Part shown: positions 44,075 through 55,224 of the stretch, in pieces
Layout: every line of letters begins with the position of its first letter
Numbering within the stretch: position 1 is the first letter of the stretch
Assembly: GCA_015680685.1 (NCBI GenBank)
Contig: MNCI01004786.1
Span: forward strand, 113,648-177,647
Length of the DNA stretch: 64,000 bases
From: Gnetum montanum
Lineage: Eukaryota > Streptophyta > Gnetopsida > Gnetales > Gnetaceae
Direction: 5' to 3'
Notes under the pieces: generated by a model
Told to the model about the DNA's origin: nothing
The model's input: only the letters and a program-made list of their open reading frames with translations
The model's database searches: none
Position numbers and translations under genes: made by a program

Positions 44075-45071
44075 TGATGAGACGGAATTCGCATGAGCTG
44101 CGATATCGCATCCCATGCGATATCATGTACGCGATATCATGTCGTCCCCTACAATATTGCGTACACGATATCGTGGTCCACTTCCATATCTATAAATAAG
44201 AGGTGGCACTTCCCTTATTCATCATCCTAGGCTAGAAGTAGGGAAACTCTGGCAGATTGATCACTCCAGAGATAGAATATTTTCCATGTTCCTGTAGTAG
44301 GAGTCCCCAGGTGAACGGATCTTTATTCGAGCAACATTGTACCTGAAAGCAAGTTGTGTACGAAAATAAAGATGAGCTTTGTGGATAAACCTTGCAGTGC
44401 ATGGAATAGGATTTTATTACTTGTTATTTATTACATTTTATTTCCTACCTGTTATTTATTACCTTGCAGTAGCACGACATGAGTACGACTTGATTACGAG
44501 CATTTATGGATGTGTACGGCTAATCAAGGAATCGGCTGCTCATCATGATTATATTCTCTTACCCTCAACTCCTAGAATGTGGAATGAGTACGACTTGATT
44601 ACAAGCATTTACGGATGTGTACGACTAATCAAGGAATCGGCTGCTCATTACACTTAGGCTAGTTAAGTGCCTCAGTACGACAACTTCGAGCACATGCGTT
44701 ACGCATGGTGATCCCAGTAACGATTAGCGTTTGGTAGCAGCGGTTGCATAGTTCAGGGTGTGTACGGTAAGTGGGAACAGATGCTAACACTAGTTAATTT
44801 AGAGTTAGTCATTAGTTAGAGTTAGCTAGTTTCTCAACCCTTCACCTCGATAACATAGGAGAAAAACACATAAAAGACTATAAAAATCATATACCTCAGA
44901 CTTACTTAACCATACACCATGACAACTACAAGTAAGTCTAGGAAGACAATGAATGATTAACCCCAAGTGTTCCATGGGGCGTGTAGGCATTTAGTCTGCG
45001 GAGCTCAACCAGATCGTGCGTGCTACGCTCGTTTCGTATGGTTGAGTGTAGGGGTACCTCGCCACTCATCA
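44075..45071 (+). mobile_element. Element S: solo LTR, GATATC-word type
   Basis: 997 bp from TGATGAGACGG to CCACTCATCA with a perfect TCCAT duplication and no internal region, so it arose by LTR-LTR recombination. U3 has four GATATC palindromes and one AATATT (44098-44172), then TATAAATAAGAGG near 44193. It carries an internal duplication (separate entry). Confidence 0.95.
44481..44655 (+). repeat. 105-bp duplication inside solo LTR S
   Basis: GAGTACGACTTGATTACGAG starts at 44481 and again, one base changed, at 44586; each is followed by CATTTAYGGATGTGTACG and AATCAAGGAATCGGCTGC. Other LTRs have one copy. Confidence 0.9.
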
Positions 45072-45179
45072 TCCATCAAATAAGGCTTCAGAGCTCCCTT
45101 CAAACCAAAAATAGAGCTCATTCCACATGATTATGTTAACGCATGCCATTACTAACTGGATTAAGGTGGGCCACCTTCC

Positions 45180-45715
45180 CAAGAAATTCTCTGATCCTAA
45201 AAGTCCTTTAATCTATCTCCAAGTCGTTGGGAATGAACCTCGTAAAGATCTTCTCGACTCAGGTTCCGAAGTCAACTTAATATCACAAGAGATGTATAAA
45301 GCCTAGAACCTGCCTTCACTAAAGAAGAGCAATATTCTCTTAGAGTTGGCTAACCAGTCCATCACTGTTCCCTTGGGACTGGTGGATGATATCGTTACCA
45401 CTGTGTGTGTGGGTGGTCATACCCAGCTAATTTCATAGTGATCAAAGTAAACAATGACAAAGGGGACTTCCCAATAATAATGGGAAGGGCATGGCTAAGT
45501 ACCATAAACGCATGCCTAGGAATCTGCGATCTTTCCCTAAAAATATCTAAGGAAAACACTTTTGGGAAGATCGAGAGGAAGAAAGTTCCATGCATCACAT
45601 ACAGTGATACCGAGGTTGATAGCGTACAAGGATGTTCAGCATTTCCTACATGCAACCGATGTGCCCAGGAAGTTAACATACAAAAGTACCTGTATGTAGC
45701 AACCACACAATAAGA
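45180..45715 (+). pseudogene. Aspartic protease of H
   Basis: DLLDSGSEVNLISQEMY (about 45246-45300) shows an intact D-S-G active site. SNILLELANQSITVPLGLVD follows. Near 45405 a two-base length change in a GT run shifts the frame; the frame from 45405 continues NFIVIKVNNDKGDFPIIMGR and AWLSTINACLGICDLSL. It is the counterpart of the protease at 30200-30720 in M. No RT follows, so pol is deleted just beyond. Confidence 0.85.
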
Positions 45716-46064
45716 AAACACCTAGTAGTTGATAGCTGATCAGGAGAGAAACTCACCAACATGCATGGAACTAGCTGGGGGAACAACTTGCACCTACGAC
45801 AAAAGCATAGATACACTGGAGCAAGAGTGCCACCAACTTCCAACCCTTAACTTGAAACCATCAATTAGGGGAAGTTGGAAATTTTTAAAAACTTCAAACA
45901 AACGCTCTGATAAGAGAATGCTAGTCAGTGTGCAACGGACCAAACCTTACCATGAATCTAGAATGGTCAATGCACATAGCACATTAAAGAAAGGACGACC
46001 TCGCTCATTATTTTGGATCTTCCCCTTTCAACTTAGTCATGGGGGAGATGGCCACCTATGCTGA
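45716..46064 (+). pseudogene. H pol junction remnant
   Basis: Open for 111 codons (45729-46064). It ends FQLSHGGDGHLC, corresponding to the integrase C-terminal tail of M (LPSHGGDHHPC). RT, RNase H and nearly all integrase are therefore deleted between the protease and this tail. I do not recognise the rest of the frame. Confidence 0.55.
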
Positions 46065-47290
46065 TCAATCAAGGCCCTCTATTCCTTTTTAAATTTTTTG
46101 TTTTCCACATTTTTGTTTTACACATTTTTGTTTTACAAATTTCTTTAACTTTTCTTGTTTTTTTTTTTGCAACATCGTTCATACTTTTTCTTTTATTTGT
46201 GTGTGTGTCTGTGTGTTTATCCGTTTTGTTAAGTTTTTCACCCAATAAGTGCTCCTAATGATAGTATGAACTGTATTCTATTGGTTGCTAATGTCTGGTT
46301 TTTACCTTTAAGTCATAATGTTGATACTAAGGTATGGTTCTTTTGATATAACAGGCAATGAGTCCACATCATCCATGCATCCATAAATTTCTATGGTCTC
46401 TCTTGGCTTGGACCTGTACAATCCCTTTTCTTAAATAATAAGAACTATCAATGAATCGGTGACTGGGCATTTCTCAAACTAAGGAAGGACTCAAGGATTG
46501 AAAAGGGTGTGACTTCAAGGGGACTTGATGCATTTGTGTTGGCCATTCTCTTGGGTGCTTGGATGTTTTTCTTCTTGAGTTTTTCTTACCATTTTGACGT
46601 TGCCCTATTATCGGGAAGCTGAGCGAATAAAAATAAAAATAATAAGTCTTTGCATGATGTGGTTCTGATGCACAAAAAAAAAAGAACAGTGAGAATTCAA
46701 AGCACACCCCTTAGATGAAATAATCACCTAGGTTACAAGCACTGGTTATGGAACTAAATGAGCATGTTCCCTCTAACTAAGGTCCTTCCTCCTCGATTCC
46801 TACTTTCTCCTTTCTTGTTTCGTTAGAATGGTGGTGACTCTTTGACGGAGGCATTCATGTTCTTTCAGGTGGATGGATTGGCCGAATGTATTAATGCAAA
46901 GTCACTGGATGTGGTTTTTTTGAGCCTGAATTTGAAATGAGATCACTAAGTCACATTAACCATTAATACATAAGGGGCTGTACACCACCTTGTTCTTGAG
47001 ACTCCATTCCATTCTCTTCTTTCCATCATTCTTCCTCCATTGTTCACCTCATTGTCAGTTGTATCAATAGTCTATATTTTGGTTGATGCATTGTTTTATT
47101 TTTAATAAACTCTTGTGGTTAAGACTTTAACTCTTGCTTCCAAATGACATTCCCAGAGCCTATGGACTCTTTGAATGTCGGAATGTCAGGGCATTAAGAG
47201 CATGAGCCTGCTTTGGGGAGGACCCACTAGCATTCCTATTTGGTACATCAGTTAATTTCTTTCCCTTAAACATTTTTGCAATTAATTTCT
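46065..47290 (+). other. H post-pol spacer
   Basis: Non-coding, T-rich at 46080-46230. Block B (GTGTGACTTCAAGGGGACTT, 46506-46529) and block A (47208-47231) are present in the usual order. No U3-like promoter module seen. Confidence 0.6.
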
Positions 47291-47294
47291 ATTT

Positions 47295-47909
47295 TTGTTC
47301 ATTTCCATCTCTGACATCTATTTCATCAACATTACAATTGTCTCTTTTTCTCCATCTTTCTTATTCCTTATCTTTCTCCATTCTCTTACTACCACAAGTT
47401 CGCTCGTAGTCATGGGGGTCCTGGTCCAATTTTTTCAATTTTCTCCTAACCCCTACACCTTGGGTAGTCACCAATATTATATCTCCAGAATCTACATCAG
47501 CCATATCACAACTCAGCTAATGGACCTTACGCTAAGGCAAGGTATCAATTACATTGTGATTCATTTACCCTTGCTAATACAAGACTGTGTTGTGTGTGCA
47601 AATGGTAATCATACACTAACAGATTGGATCTGGAGGGAACATTTGGAATGGACCGATGCTGAAGCAATTATGCAAGGAACAAGATTGATGGCACACTTAT
47701 GGATGGATAACGAAAGATGCAATCTTGGTGTGGAAGCAACAGATTCCTTCTTCTCTTTCTCTCTCTTCTCTCTCTTCTTTCTTCTCTCTCAGCTACTAAA
47801 TAAGGTTGGATGTCAAATGTGTATAGTATTCACTCTTGTTGTCATAAACACTAATTTTGTCATGTATTATAATGATGATATGTTCACATGTCATCCCATT
47901 CACCATTAG
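47295..47909 (+). CDS. 204-codon open frame in env position of H, unknown
   Basis: Uninterrupted in an otherwise decayed element, ending about 80 bases before the polypurine tract. First in-frame ATG gives MFISISDIYF. Residues 10-45 are hydrophobic (FSPSFLFLIFL, LVVMGVLVQFF) and so are residues about 155-195 (FSLFSLFFLLSQLL, CIVFTLVVINTNF), either side of a polar middle containing WIWREHLEWTDAEAIMQG. It does not align with the envpos ORF of M, N or P. Two apparent membrane segments invite an env comparison, but T-rich DNA also yields hydrophobic translation. It could be chance; I do not assign a function. Confidence 0.3.
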   Translation: MFISISDIYFINITIVSFSPSFLFLIFLHSLTTTSSLVVMGVLVQFFQFSPNPYTLGSHQYYISRIYISHITTQLMDLTLRQGINYIVIHLPLLIQDCVVCANGNHTLTDWIWREHLEWTDAEAIMQGTRLMAHLWMDNERCNLGVEATDSFFSFSLFSLFFLLSQLLNKVGCQMCIVFTLVVINTNFVMYYNDDMFTCHPIHH

Positions 47910-47976
47910 TATCATTCAAGTCAATAATATCATACCTTTCCAATATTTTGTAAGGAACTCGAGGACAAGTTTTCAT

Positions 47977-47991
47977 TTAGTCATGGGGGTA
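47977..47991 (+). promoter_or_regulatory. Polypurine tract of H
   Basis: TTAGTCATGGGGGTA directly before TGATGAGCC. Confidence 0.85.
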
Positions 47992-48784
47992 TGATGAGCC
48001 GCGATATCGCGTACACAATATCGCGTCTGCCCCTGTGATATCGCGGCCCACCGCAAGTTCTATAAATAAGAGGCATCTTTCCCTTGTTCAATCACCTAGA
48101 CTTAGACCATTAGCCAAACTATAGTAGTTTTACCATTCCAGAGTTGGAATAATTTCCATGTGCCCACAGTAGGAGTCTCAAAGTGAACAGATCTTTATTC
48201 GAGCAAATTGTACCTGAGCACACATTTGTGTATGGCAATAAAGAAGAACTTTCTGATAAACCTTGTAGCATGTGGACTAAGCTAAATAGGATTTAATTAT
48301 TGTTAAATGTTTAAATTATTTAATAGATAATTAATCTTTCTCAACCCTTGACTCTCCTAGTTAAGTGCATTTAGTACAACCACTTCGAGCACGTGTGCAA
48401 AGCTTGGTAACCCAGTAACGAGTAGCGTTTGGTAATCCTAGTAGTGTTGCACTGGTTCAGGGTGTGTATAGTAAGTGGGAACGGATACTGGTGCTAGGAT
48501 GATTAGAACTTAGTTAGTGAATAGTTAATGAAAGTTAACCAATTAGTTCTCTTCACCTTTCCCATTAGCATAGGACATTAAAAAGATAAAAGATATAGAA
48601 ATCACATGCCTCAAGCTTACTTAAACATATAACTGTCACAATACAAGTTTGGGAAGATAGCAATTGATTAACCTTAAGTGTTCCATTAGGGCATGTAAGC
48701 ACTTAATCCTTGGAGTTCGACCAGATCGCGCGTGAGACGCTCGTATTCGTATGGTTGAGTGTAGGGGCACCTCACCACTCATCA
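47992..48784 (+). repeat. 3' LTR of H
   Basis: 793 bp. Words CCGCGATATCGCGTAC, ACAATATCGCG and TGATATCGCGG; TATAAATAAGAGG at about 48061; AATAAA at 48237-48242; GGTAACCCAGTAACG and GGTAATCCTAGTAG repeats near 48407-48445; ends CACCACTCATCA. Confidence 0.95.
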
Positions 48785-48999
48785 AAAATAAACTAACAAA
48801 ACTTATCTATATCTTCATATAAAATCTATCAAAATCTATATCCAAACCGTGCACCCAACTATTTTATTCATAGGCTAGCACAGATGAGGTAATATCAGAT
48901 CCTTGACATTAGAGGTTGTGCCTCGATATCAGATACCCGATAACGCAGCTTTGATATTAGATATCTAATATTGAAGCCCTACCAAAACATGACTCATCA
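48785..48999 (-). repeat. Element N 3' LTR, right part (U3)
   Basis: Minus strand TGATGAGTC at 48999. Words CGATATCAGATA, TTAGATATCTAA and AATATCAGATC (48890-48985), and GCCTATGAATAAAAT as a decayed TATA box. Confidence 0.8.
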
Positions 49000-49018
49000 T
49001 ACCTCCATGAATGAATTA
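49000..49018 (-). promoter_or_regulatory. Polypurine tract of N (decayed)
   Basis: Minus strand ATTCATTCATGGAGGTA, aligned with TTTAGTCATGGGGGTA. Confidence 0.6.
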
Positions 49019-49059
49019 AAACTCATCCTTTAGTTCTACAAAATGAGGAACAAGTTCTT

Positions 49060-51886
49060 TACAAAATATTAGGAAGGTATGGGATTATTGATTAGCTTTG
49101 ACAAACACACAAACTGACTCTTTCATGCTATAGTGGTGTTTTACAAAAAAAATGGACACAACATGAAAAAACCACAAAATTGGGGAAGCTATGTAGTTCC
49201 CAGAGGTGGTGACTCTTCCATTGGTCACTTCCCTTTATTGCCAGGCTTTTGAAATTTATAATGATCTAGGAATGCTTGCAACTTCTCCTCCTCTGTTCTT
49301 AGGTCATGCATTGTCGAGGCTGATGATCCAATGTGTGCTAGAGTTGGTACATCCCACAAACATTGTATTTGCGAGAACATTTGATTGGCTTTCACATATC
49401 ACATTGTAAACTACCTCTATTCCTCCACAAAAGCCCTTTCCTTTTCTCTTAATTCATGATAATCTACTAGTCTCCTAGTTAGATCTAAAGCTACATCTCT
49501 TTGCCCATGGTAGCAAGCCTTAATTGTTTCTAGTTCCAAGTTTTCCACGTGAAGTTTTTGTAGAACATATTTCATATCTACAAACTCTTTCTCATATAAA
49601 TAATATGTGGCTACTACTTGTTGTTCCAATTCATTTCTAGGTTGACCTACTACTAACATGGCAAGGTTAGCAAAATGAAGGTTAGCTAATGCCATCTTCA
49701 AATTCTCAGTTTATAGGTCCTTATTTTCACTTCTTCTTGGTGGACCAGGGCATAGCTATCCAAGATGAACTACCAATTAGGGTTTTGCATTGACATGGAA
49801 TTGATTCAAGCCTTTTCCATCTAGATTTCATTTTCATTGATTTACTTGTACATGCCAATCTAGTCCTGAAAGTGCTCTTTCAACTTCTTCTAATTTTTTG
49901 CCTCATTCTTCCATGCACTTATCTCAATTGTAGACTTTTGATGTATAATGTGTACCTCCTCCATTGAAAGGGTTTGGTTCTCTCTGGTCAATCTACTTAT
50001 ATCCTAGTTGATACTCATAAGTTGCTCCCTCAACTGGTGGATACTCTCCTCTAAGATGTTTTTCTACTTTTCAATGATGATCAATCTTATGTTGTTAGTA
50101 AAAAGCTACATGTTTTCCTCCTAGGTAGCAATCAATGCCTTTGCGTGAGCATACACTTGAACATCATTGGCTGAGGTATTCCAAACTGATTTCTCCTTTT
50201 CTTGTTGAATTGCATTATTATACTCAATTAATTAGCCTAGTTGCTTTGTTTGAAACTACTCCAACTGGTTAGGCACAATGAATTAGAAAGGATACCTTCT
50301 TTCAATCCTTAGGATGATGAGCTCTTGTTGCAATTAGTGTACCTCTACTTTTGCATTCTTTGCCCTAGTCTCTACCACAACCAATTTTCTTTTAGTGGCT
50401 ATGAGATCAAATTGAATTGTAGTGACATCATTGGGAATGTTGAAGAGGGTTGTCATGACCTACCCAGTCTACAGTAATCTATTGAGCATATCCTCAAGAG
50501 TTGTAGGAGTCATCAAAGTCCTAGCTAACATTTATGCATCTTTGGTTCCAGTTAAGTCCACTGGGAGTAAAATATACACATTAAAGGATTCTTTAATGTG
50601 ATCTATTATAACTTATGTTACACCTACCACATCTTGGTGTTACATGACCATGACTACGGCACCTTCTCTAATTTTGAACACCACTTGAAAAGATTTGGCA
50701 TTCCCAAAGATCTACTACAACCACTAGGCTTCTTCTTCTAATTACAAAGAGATCTATCCCCTTTATGGATCAACAAAGATTGTGGGCTAAACAGTGGCAT
50801 CAATGACTTGGAACAGGTTGGATTTGTCCCTACTTCCCCAGTTGAGAGTTTTAGCAATTTTCTGTAGATGGCTCATTGTGGGTCTATAATCCTATAGAAA
50901 TGGTGATGGGACTTGTATCTCTCACCATTGCTCTGGTTCTTGTTCTTACTCTTTACCAAGGTCTTTCCTTGGTGCTACTAGTTTGAGAAACTTAGAGAAT
51001 GAAGCATTTTGGGCCCTCCTGGGAACATCATTAGTGTAACCTAGGATTCTGACTCGCATGCATAGCTTTCTAATTAGGCAAGGGAATGGAAGTGTTAGCT
51101 TCCCTACCTTTCTTTCCTCAAACTACAATTGAATTTCCATTAAGTACAGTTGGACAAGGTTGGTGTTGCATTTTCCCATCAGGATTTCACTTCCTCTAGC
51201 TATGTATGTTGGTATCCTATTTAGCCCTTTAGCAGGGAAGAGGTGGTATGTGTTGATTTTAAAATAAATTCTCTCTTCTAGAGTCAACTCATTGTATATT
51301 TTTTCTTCTTGTTATATGCCCATTTCAGCCATAGCTTCCTTATTTCTATGTTAGACCTTGTGGACAAGTGTGCTACCTTGGCCCCCACATTAGGTATGTT
51401 CAAAGCCTCTACAATGGCCTTGATTAAGAAAGAAATAGAGATTCTTTTAATGTTGATGGGGGTGTCCTCCTTATTGTGCCAAACTTAGTACATCTCACTA
51501 AGGTACTATTCACCATTTTTAGAAAGAATGTGCCATAAAGGTGATGCCTAAAGCTAACTTTTGACTACCTTAGGGACAAATTCCATGAATGGCTTGAAGA
51601 TCATTTCCACAATGACCATGGTTAACATGGATCACTCTTGGACTACTTGGAGGCATTCTTGGAATAATCTGAGGCATTGTCCCTGCACTTGAGCCTCTAG
51701 TCCTACAACCTCTGCCTAGATTAACTACCCTGTAATAGGGGCCTCTTGATGAATGCTAAATGATTGGGCCTCTTGTTCTTCATGCACAGCTAGTGGGCCT
51801 TGTTTTCTTAGTTAGCCTCTGCCACCTCTCAAGCATTTTCTTACACCTTGCAAAGGTCCTTCTTGTCCTCCTCTTTTTGGGGCCAT
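49060..51886 (-). pseudogene. Envpos ORF of N
   Basis: ATG at 51886 (MAPKRGGQEGPLQG). The globular domain includes SPLWHILSKNGEWYLSE-like sequence with a stop, ISISFLIKAIVEALNIPNVG and RSNIEIRKLWLKWAYNKK, equivalent to the M copy. The C-terminal half is charged and helical, best preserved at 49701-49417 (ANLHFANLAMLVVGQPRNEL, LHVENLELETIKACYHGQR). Stops are frequent. Retention of this ORF in a pol-less element suggests it mattered in cis or was carried passively. The splice acceptor before ATG reads TTGCAA, decayed from TTGCAG. Confidence 0.65.
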
Positions 51887-52436
51887 TTGCAATTAATCAA
51901 GGATTATGGGTTACTAGGGTGTTTTTTTCATTTATGATCAATAAGTTTATACCTTACTCATATCCTTAGTTCCATTAAGTTCTTAGTTCATAAGATTGCA
52001 AAGTTAGAAAAATTTCAAGAAAAATACCCAACAACTGTTATCTTCTTGTATGACCCTTTGCAATTAACTTCTTTTCCCTTTTTTATGGCTTATAATGATG
52101 ATTATGATTTCTTAGGTGAGATAATTAAAGGTTCTAACATAGATACAACTGATTTTTCATTAAAATACTTAAGTATTTTAGCATTCTTACCCTTATAATA
52201 TCTTCCAAGCAATAGAAAATTTTGAAAAATGGACATAAGTTTTCCACACAAGCACCCCTCAACGAAATTGAACACTTTGAGATCAAATAGATTTAAAGAC
52301 CATAGAAATCAGAGTGATATGGAGTAAGATATTGTGTATGGAAGTTGGATGCTCAGAGCTCTTGGTTGAGAGAGAAAAATGCAAAAACTCCCCTAGCAAC
52401 AATTGATGAGAATGAATTTTAAAGCATTGTGAGGAT

Positions 52437-52510
52437 CCTATTTATAGGTTTTTGTGGACCCAACATCGAATAGCCGATATCAACTCCCACCCAATATCGA
52501 GGGTCTTAAA
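52437..52510 (-). promoter_or_regulatory. Internal U3-like promoter module (N)
   Basis: Minus strand words CTCGATATTGGG, GTTGATATCGGC and ATTCGATGTTGG (52505-52463), then CCTATAAATAGG at about 52437-52448, then a leader toward the ATG at 51886. The words share the GATATC core of N's own LTR. Confidence 0.55.
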
Positions 52511-54060
52511 AGTGGATTTTAAAGGGTCATTCAGCATAGAAAATGAAGCTTTGTGATTGGTTGGAAGGTTTCATGTAGAGTTCAAAGTTCTAGGGTAAGT
52601 GAGAATTCATATTTAGACATCAATAATGTTGAAAAATGGAATCATAGGAATTAAAAGCTTTGTAGATGTAAAAAAAAGGTATTGAATCCATGATGTAGAA
52701 TAGATAGGTTGTATGATAAGGGAAGGTTTGAAATTGACATTTATGCACTTAGAAGGTTCAAGATGATGTGGTTGTATTAAACAAGAACAAGTTACAAAAG
52801 TTATACGAGTGGATCCTTCCCAAAGTAGGCTCTAGTCCTTAATGCCCTTATATAACCACACTTAAAAATGTTTGTAGGCACTAAAAGGGTTGAATGCAAT
52901 GCATACCTGTTGAGAAAAACACACATGCTAGAACCACCAATTTGAGAAAATAACACTGTTACACAAAACCATAAGTTATGATCATAAGGATAGTGAGATG
53001 AGATGGATTTTAGAAAGGATTGTAGAAATTGGGATGTGAGGTGCCTTACCATAGGCATAATGAGTTCTTATGTGTTATTAATGATTAAAGTAATCATTGG
53101 CCTTTCTTTCCAAGATTCAAACTAAGTCCAAAACATTTTCTAGTGACATCATATTATTTTATCTTTTTGATTGACAACCATAAGACTACCATCATTGCAA
53201 GGAGTAGCATCACTTGGCATTTTGTCCAAGGAAGGAGTTCATTCATGACACTTCTTTCTCTCTCTCCTTTTTTTCTCTTTTTTTTTTCTAATTTCTGAGA
53301 AGTCACCAATCTTCAAGCATGGGTACATGTCTTTCCAGTGGAAACCTTAGAAATGTATTCTGTGATCTTTCATTTTATTTGTATCTATGTCAACCTTACT
53401 AAAGGACTACCTTTAGGCATGGGTAACATCTCTTTCTAGTGACATGGTAAGGAATCACTTATTTTACTCTTACTCCCATTTTTCATTAAATCTACAAGGA
53501 TATAAGTACAACCTTGGTAGCATGATAGAACATATAGTAGTGCTAAAAGAGATTCCACAAATTCCCTTGATATCACACCCTTCACATTCCCACTTGGTTC
53601 TTCACTTTTCTATCCAGGCACAATGATTACAAGTTTATTCTTAGTTTGATAATGAAAAAAAGTATCATTATGACCATGCTAAGAACTTCTTATTAATGGG
53701 ATGGATGGATGGATGGATGATGTGGCCTCACTATCCAGATAATCAATTCCTCATGACTTTGACAACATAGAGAAAACCTCACCTCAATGGGCTACTCGGT
53801 GTTGTGTTATTCACAAACGAGATTACTAACAAAGGAAATGAAAACAAAGTGTGGAAAAGGTTAAAAAAATGGGAAAAATTTGTATCAAGAAATGAGAAAA
53901 TAAAAAAATTTGTAAAACAAAAACATGGAAAACACTTATTAATTCTTGATTTTTGGATGGGGCATCTTCCCCATGACTAAGCTTTTGACCATGACACAAA
54001 CTAATAAATGGGCAAGTAGGCTCCATGCATTTGTGAAATAATGTTAGACTTTCATTTTCA
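52511..54060 (-). other. N post-gag spacer
   Basis: Non-coding. Block A at 52800-52833, block B at 53563-53582, the AAGCATGGGTACATGTCTTTCC-type segment at about 53315-53335, and an (ATGG)n run at 53701-53719. Confidence 0.55.
53701..53719. repeat. (ATGG)n microsatellite
   Basis: Between four and five ATGG units. Confidence 0.9.
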
Positions 54061-54066
54061 AGCCAC

Positions 54067-55219
54067 TAGGTGTCTTCTAGTTTAGTGGTAGCTACATAGA
54101 CAAGTTGTTGCTCACACACTTGGATTTGAAGCGTATGGTAGGTCAAAATAGGACTTGTATTAACTTTGTAAATGCCTAGCTTGTGATTGCACCTATTATC
54201 ATGATTAGTGATGTATGGAGTGCTAGATTTATTATTTTTATTAGTTGTTGGAGTAACAGTGGATGTTGTCCTTTGCATAGGATTGGAGGACATTAGTTGT
54301 GAAAGGAAGGGTAGTGCACTTGGTTGGCATTGTGCTAGTTTGGATCAGTTAGTAGGTCCATGAGTGTTGTTCTTACACATGGGAATAATCCTAAAGAAAG
54401 GGTGTTTCCAAGATTGTGGAGGGGATCTACTGGTGTTATCATTTTTGTGTATGTTTGCAACATAAGTGATATTGTTTCATTGATTTTTTGGTGCTAAACC
54501 TTCTTGTGTTGCTAGCTATGACATATGGTGGAGGTGAGCATGAGAATATTGAGAATATGATGAAGGGTGAGAGGTGTGAGGTGGTGATCTCATAGAAGAT
54601 GTTGCGGGTTGATGATATTCGGGAGAGTAGTAGTAGTGATTTGAGGTAGAAGAAGTAGAGCTAGTTGGTGAAATAGGTTATTGAATGCAGTATTTGGATG
54701 GGTCCAGTTAACAATAAGGGTAGTGCTAGTTTCATGATGGCCTCCCCCACAACTGTGGGTTTTGCTACTATGATTGATGATAGTGTTGAGGCTGGTAAAA
54801 TGTCCCACTAGGATAGTGCAATTGGTTGTTGGACTATCTATAATTACTTTGTGAGAAAGGTAATTTCCTAGGCATTTGCTTTTGTACAAACTTGGGATTC
54901 AATGCAAAAGCCTAATACTCACGTAGATGTAACATGACTAGGAAATAACCCTTTGGATGGTTATATAGGCAAATGTCACATCCATCATCTACTTCGGTGG
55001 TTAAGTCTATAGCCTCTTCTTCTACAGTCATTTCCCCTTTTTGCTGATAAGTGTTTCTAGCTTTTTCTTGGTTCTTTTTCCTCCTTTTTTTGTGATCACT
55101 TGATTTGTTTTGCATTACTTTCTCCTCTACAATTTCTACACAAGTTGTAACTTTCTCATTTATCCATGCTAACATCTTATCTAACCTTGCTTCAAGCTCA
55201 TCGACAGGCTTTTATATTG
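54067..55219 (-). pseudogene. Gag of N, C-terminal half
   Basis: From 55219 downward: MLAWINEKVTTCVEIVEEKV (55175), a Lys-rich linker, the knuckle CDICLYNHPKGYF (about 54940-54985) with the last Cys changed to Phe, a Pro/Ser/His tail with ISPTSSTSSTSN, and an end near 53960 with LCHGQKLSHGEDAP. The gag core is missing here because element P is inserted at 55225. The tail is closer to G1 and G2 than to M. Several frame breaks. Confidence 0.7.
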
Positions 55220-55224
55220 ATAAG

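Larger units (their letters stand above)
20608..48784 (+). mobile_element. Element H: pol-deleted Athila-like element, split by M, G2 and S
   Basis: 5' LTR 20608-20958 plus 34374-34839, primer site, gag 34986-35738 plus 42347-44069, protease 45180-45715, spacer, 3' LTR 47992-48784. Removing the three insertions leaves about 7.1 kb. Reverse transcriptase, RNase H and integrase are missing between protease and the coding end near 46064. It was inserted into the 3' LTR of N. Confidence 0.85.
49000..55224 (-). mobile_element. Element N: gag plus envpos ORF, no pol
   Basis: Minus strand internal region of N: gag C-terminal half (54067-55219), spacer, U3-like module, envpos ORF, polypurine tract, 3' LTR. 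No protease, RT or integrase remnant between gag and spacer. The 5' part lies beyond element P and the window edge. Confidence 0.75.
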
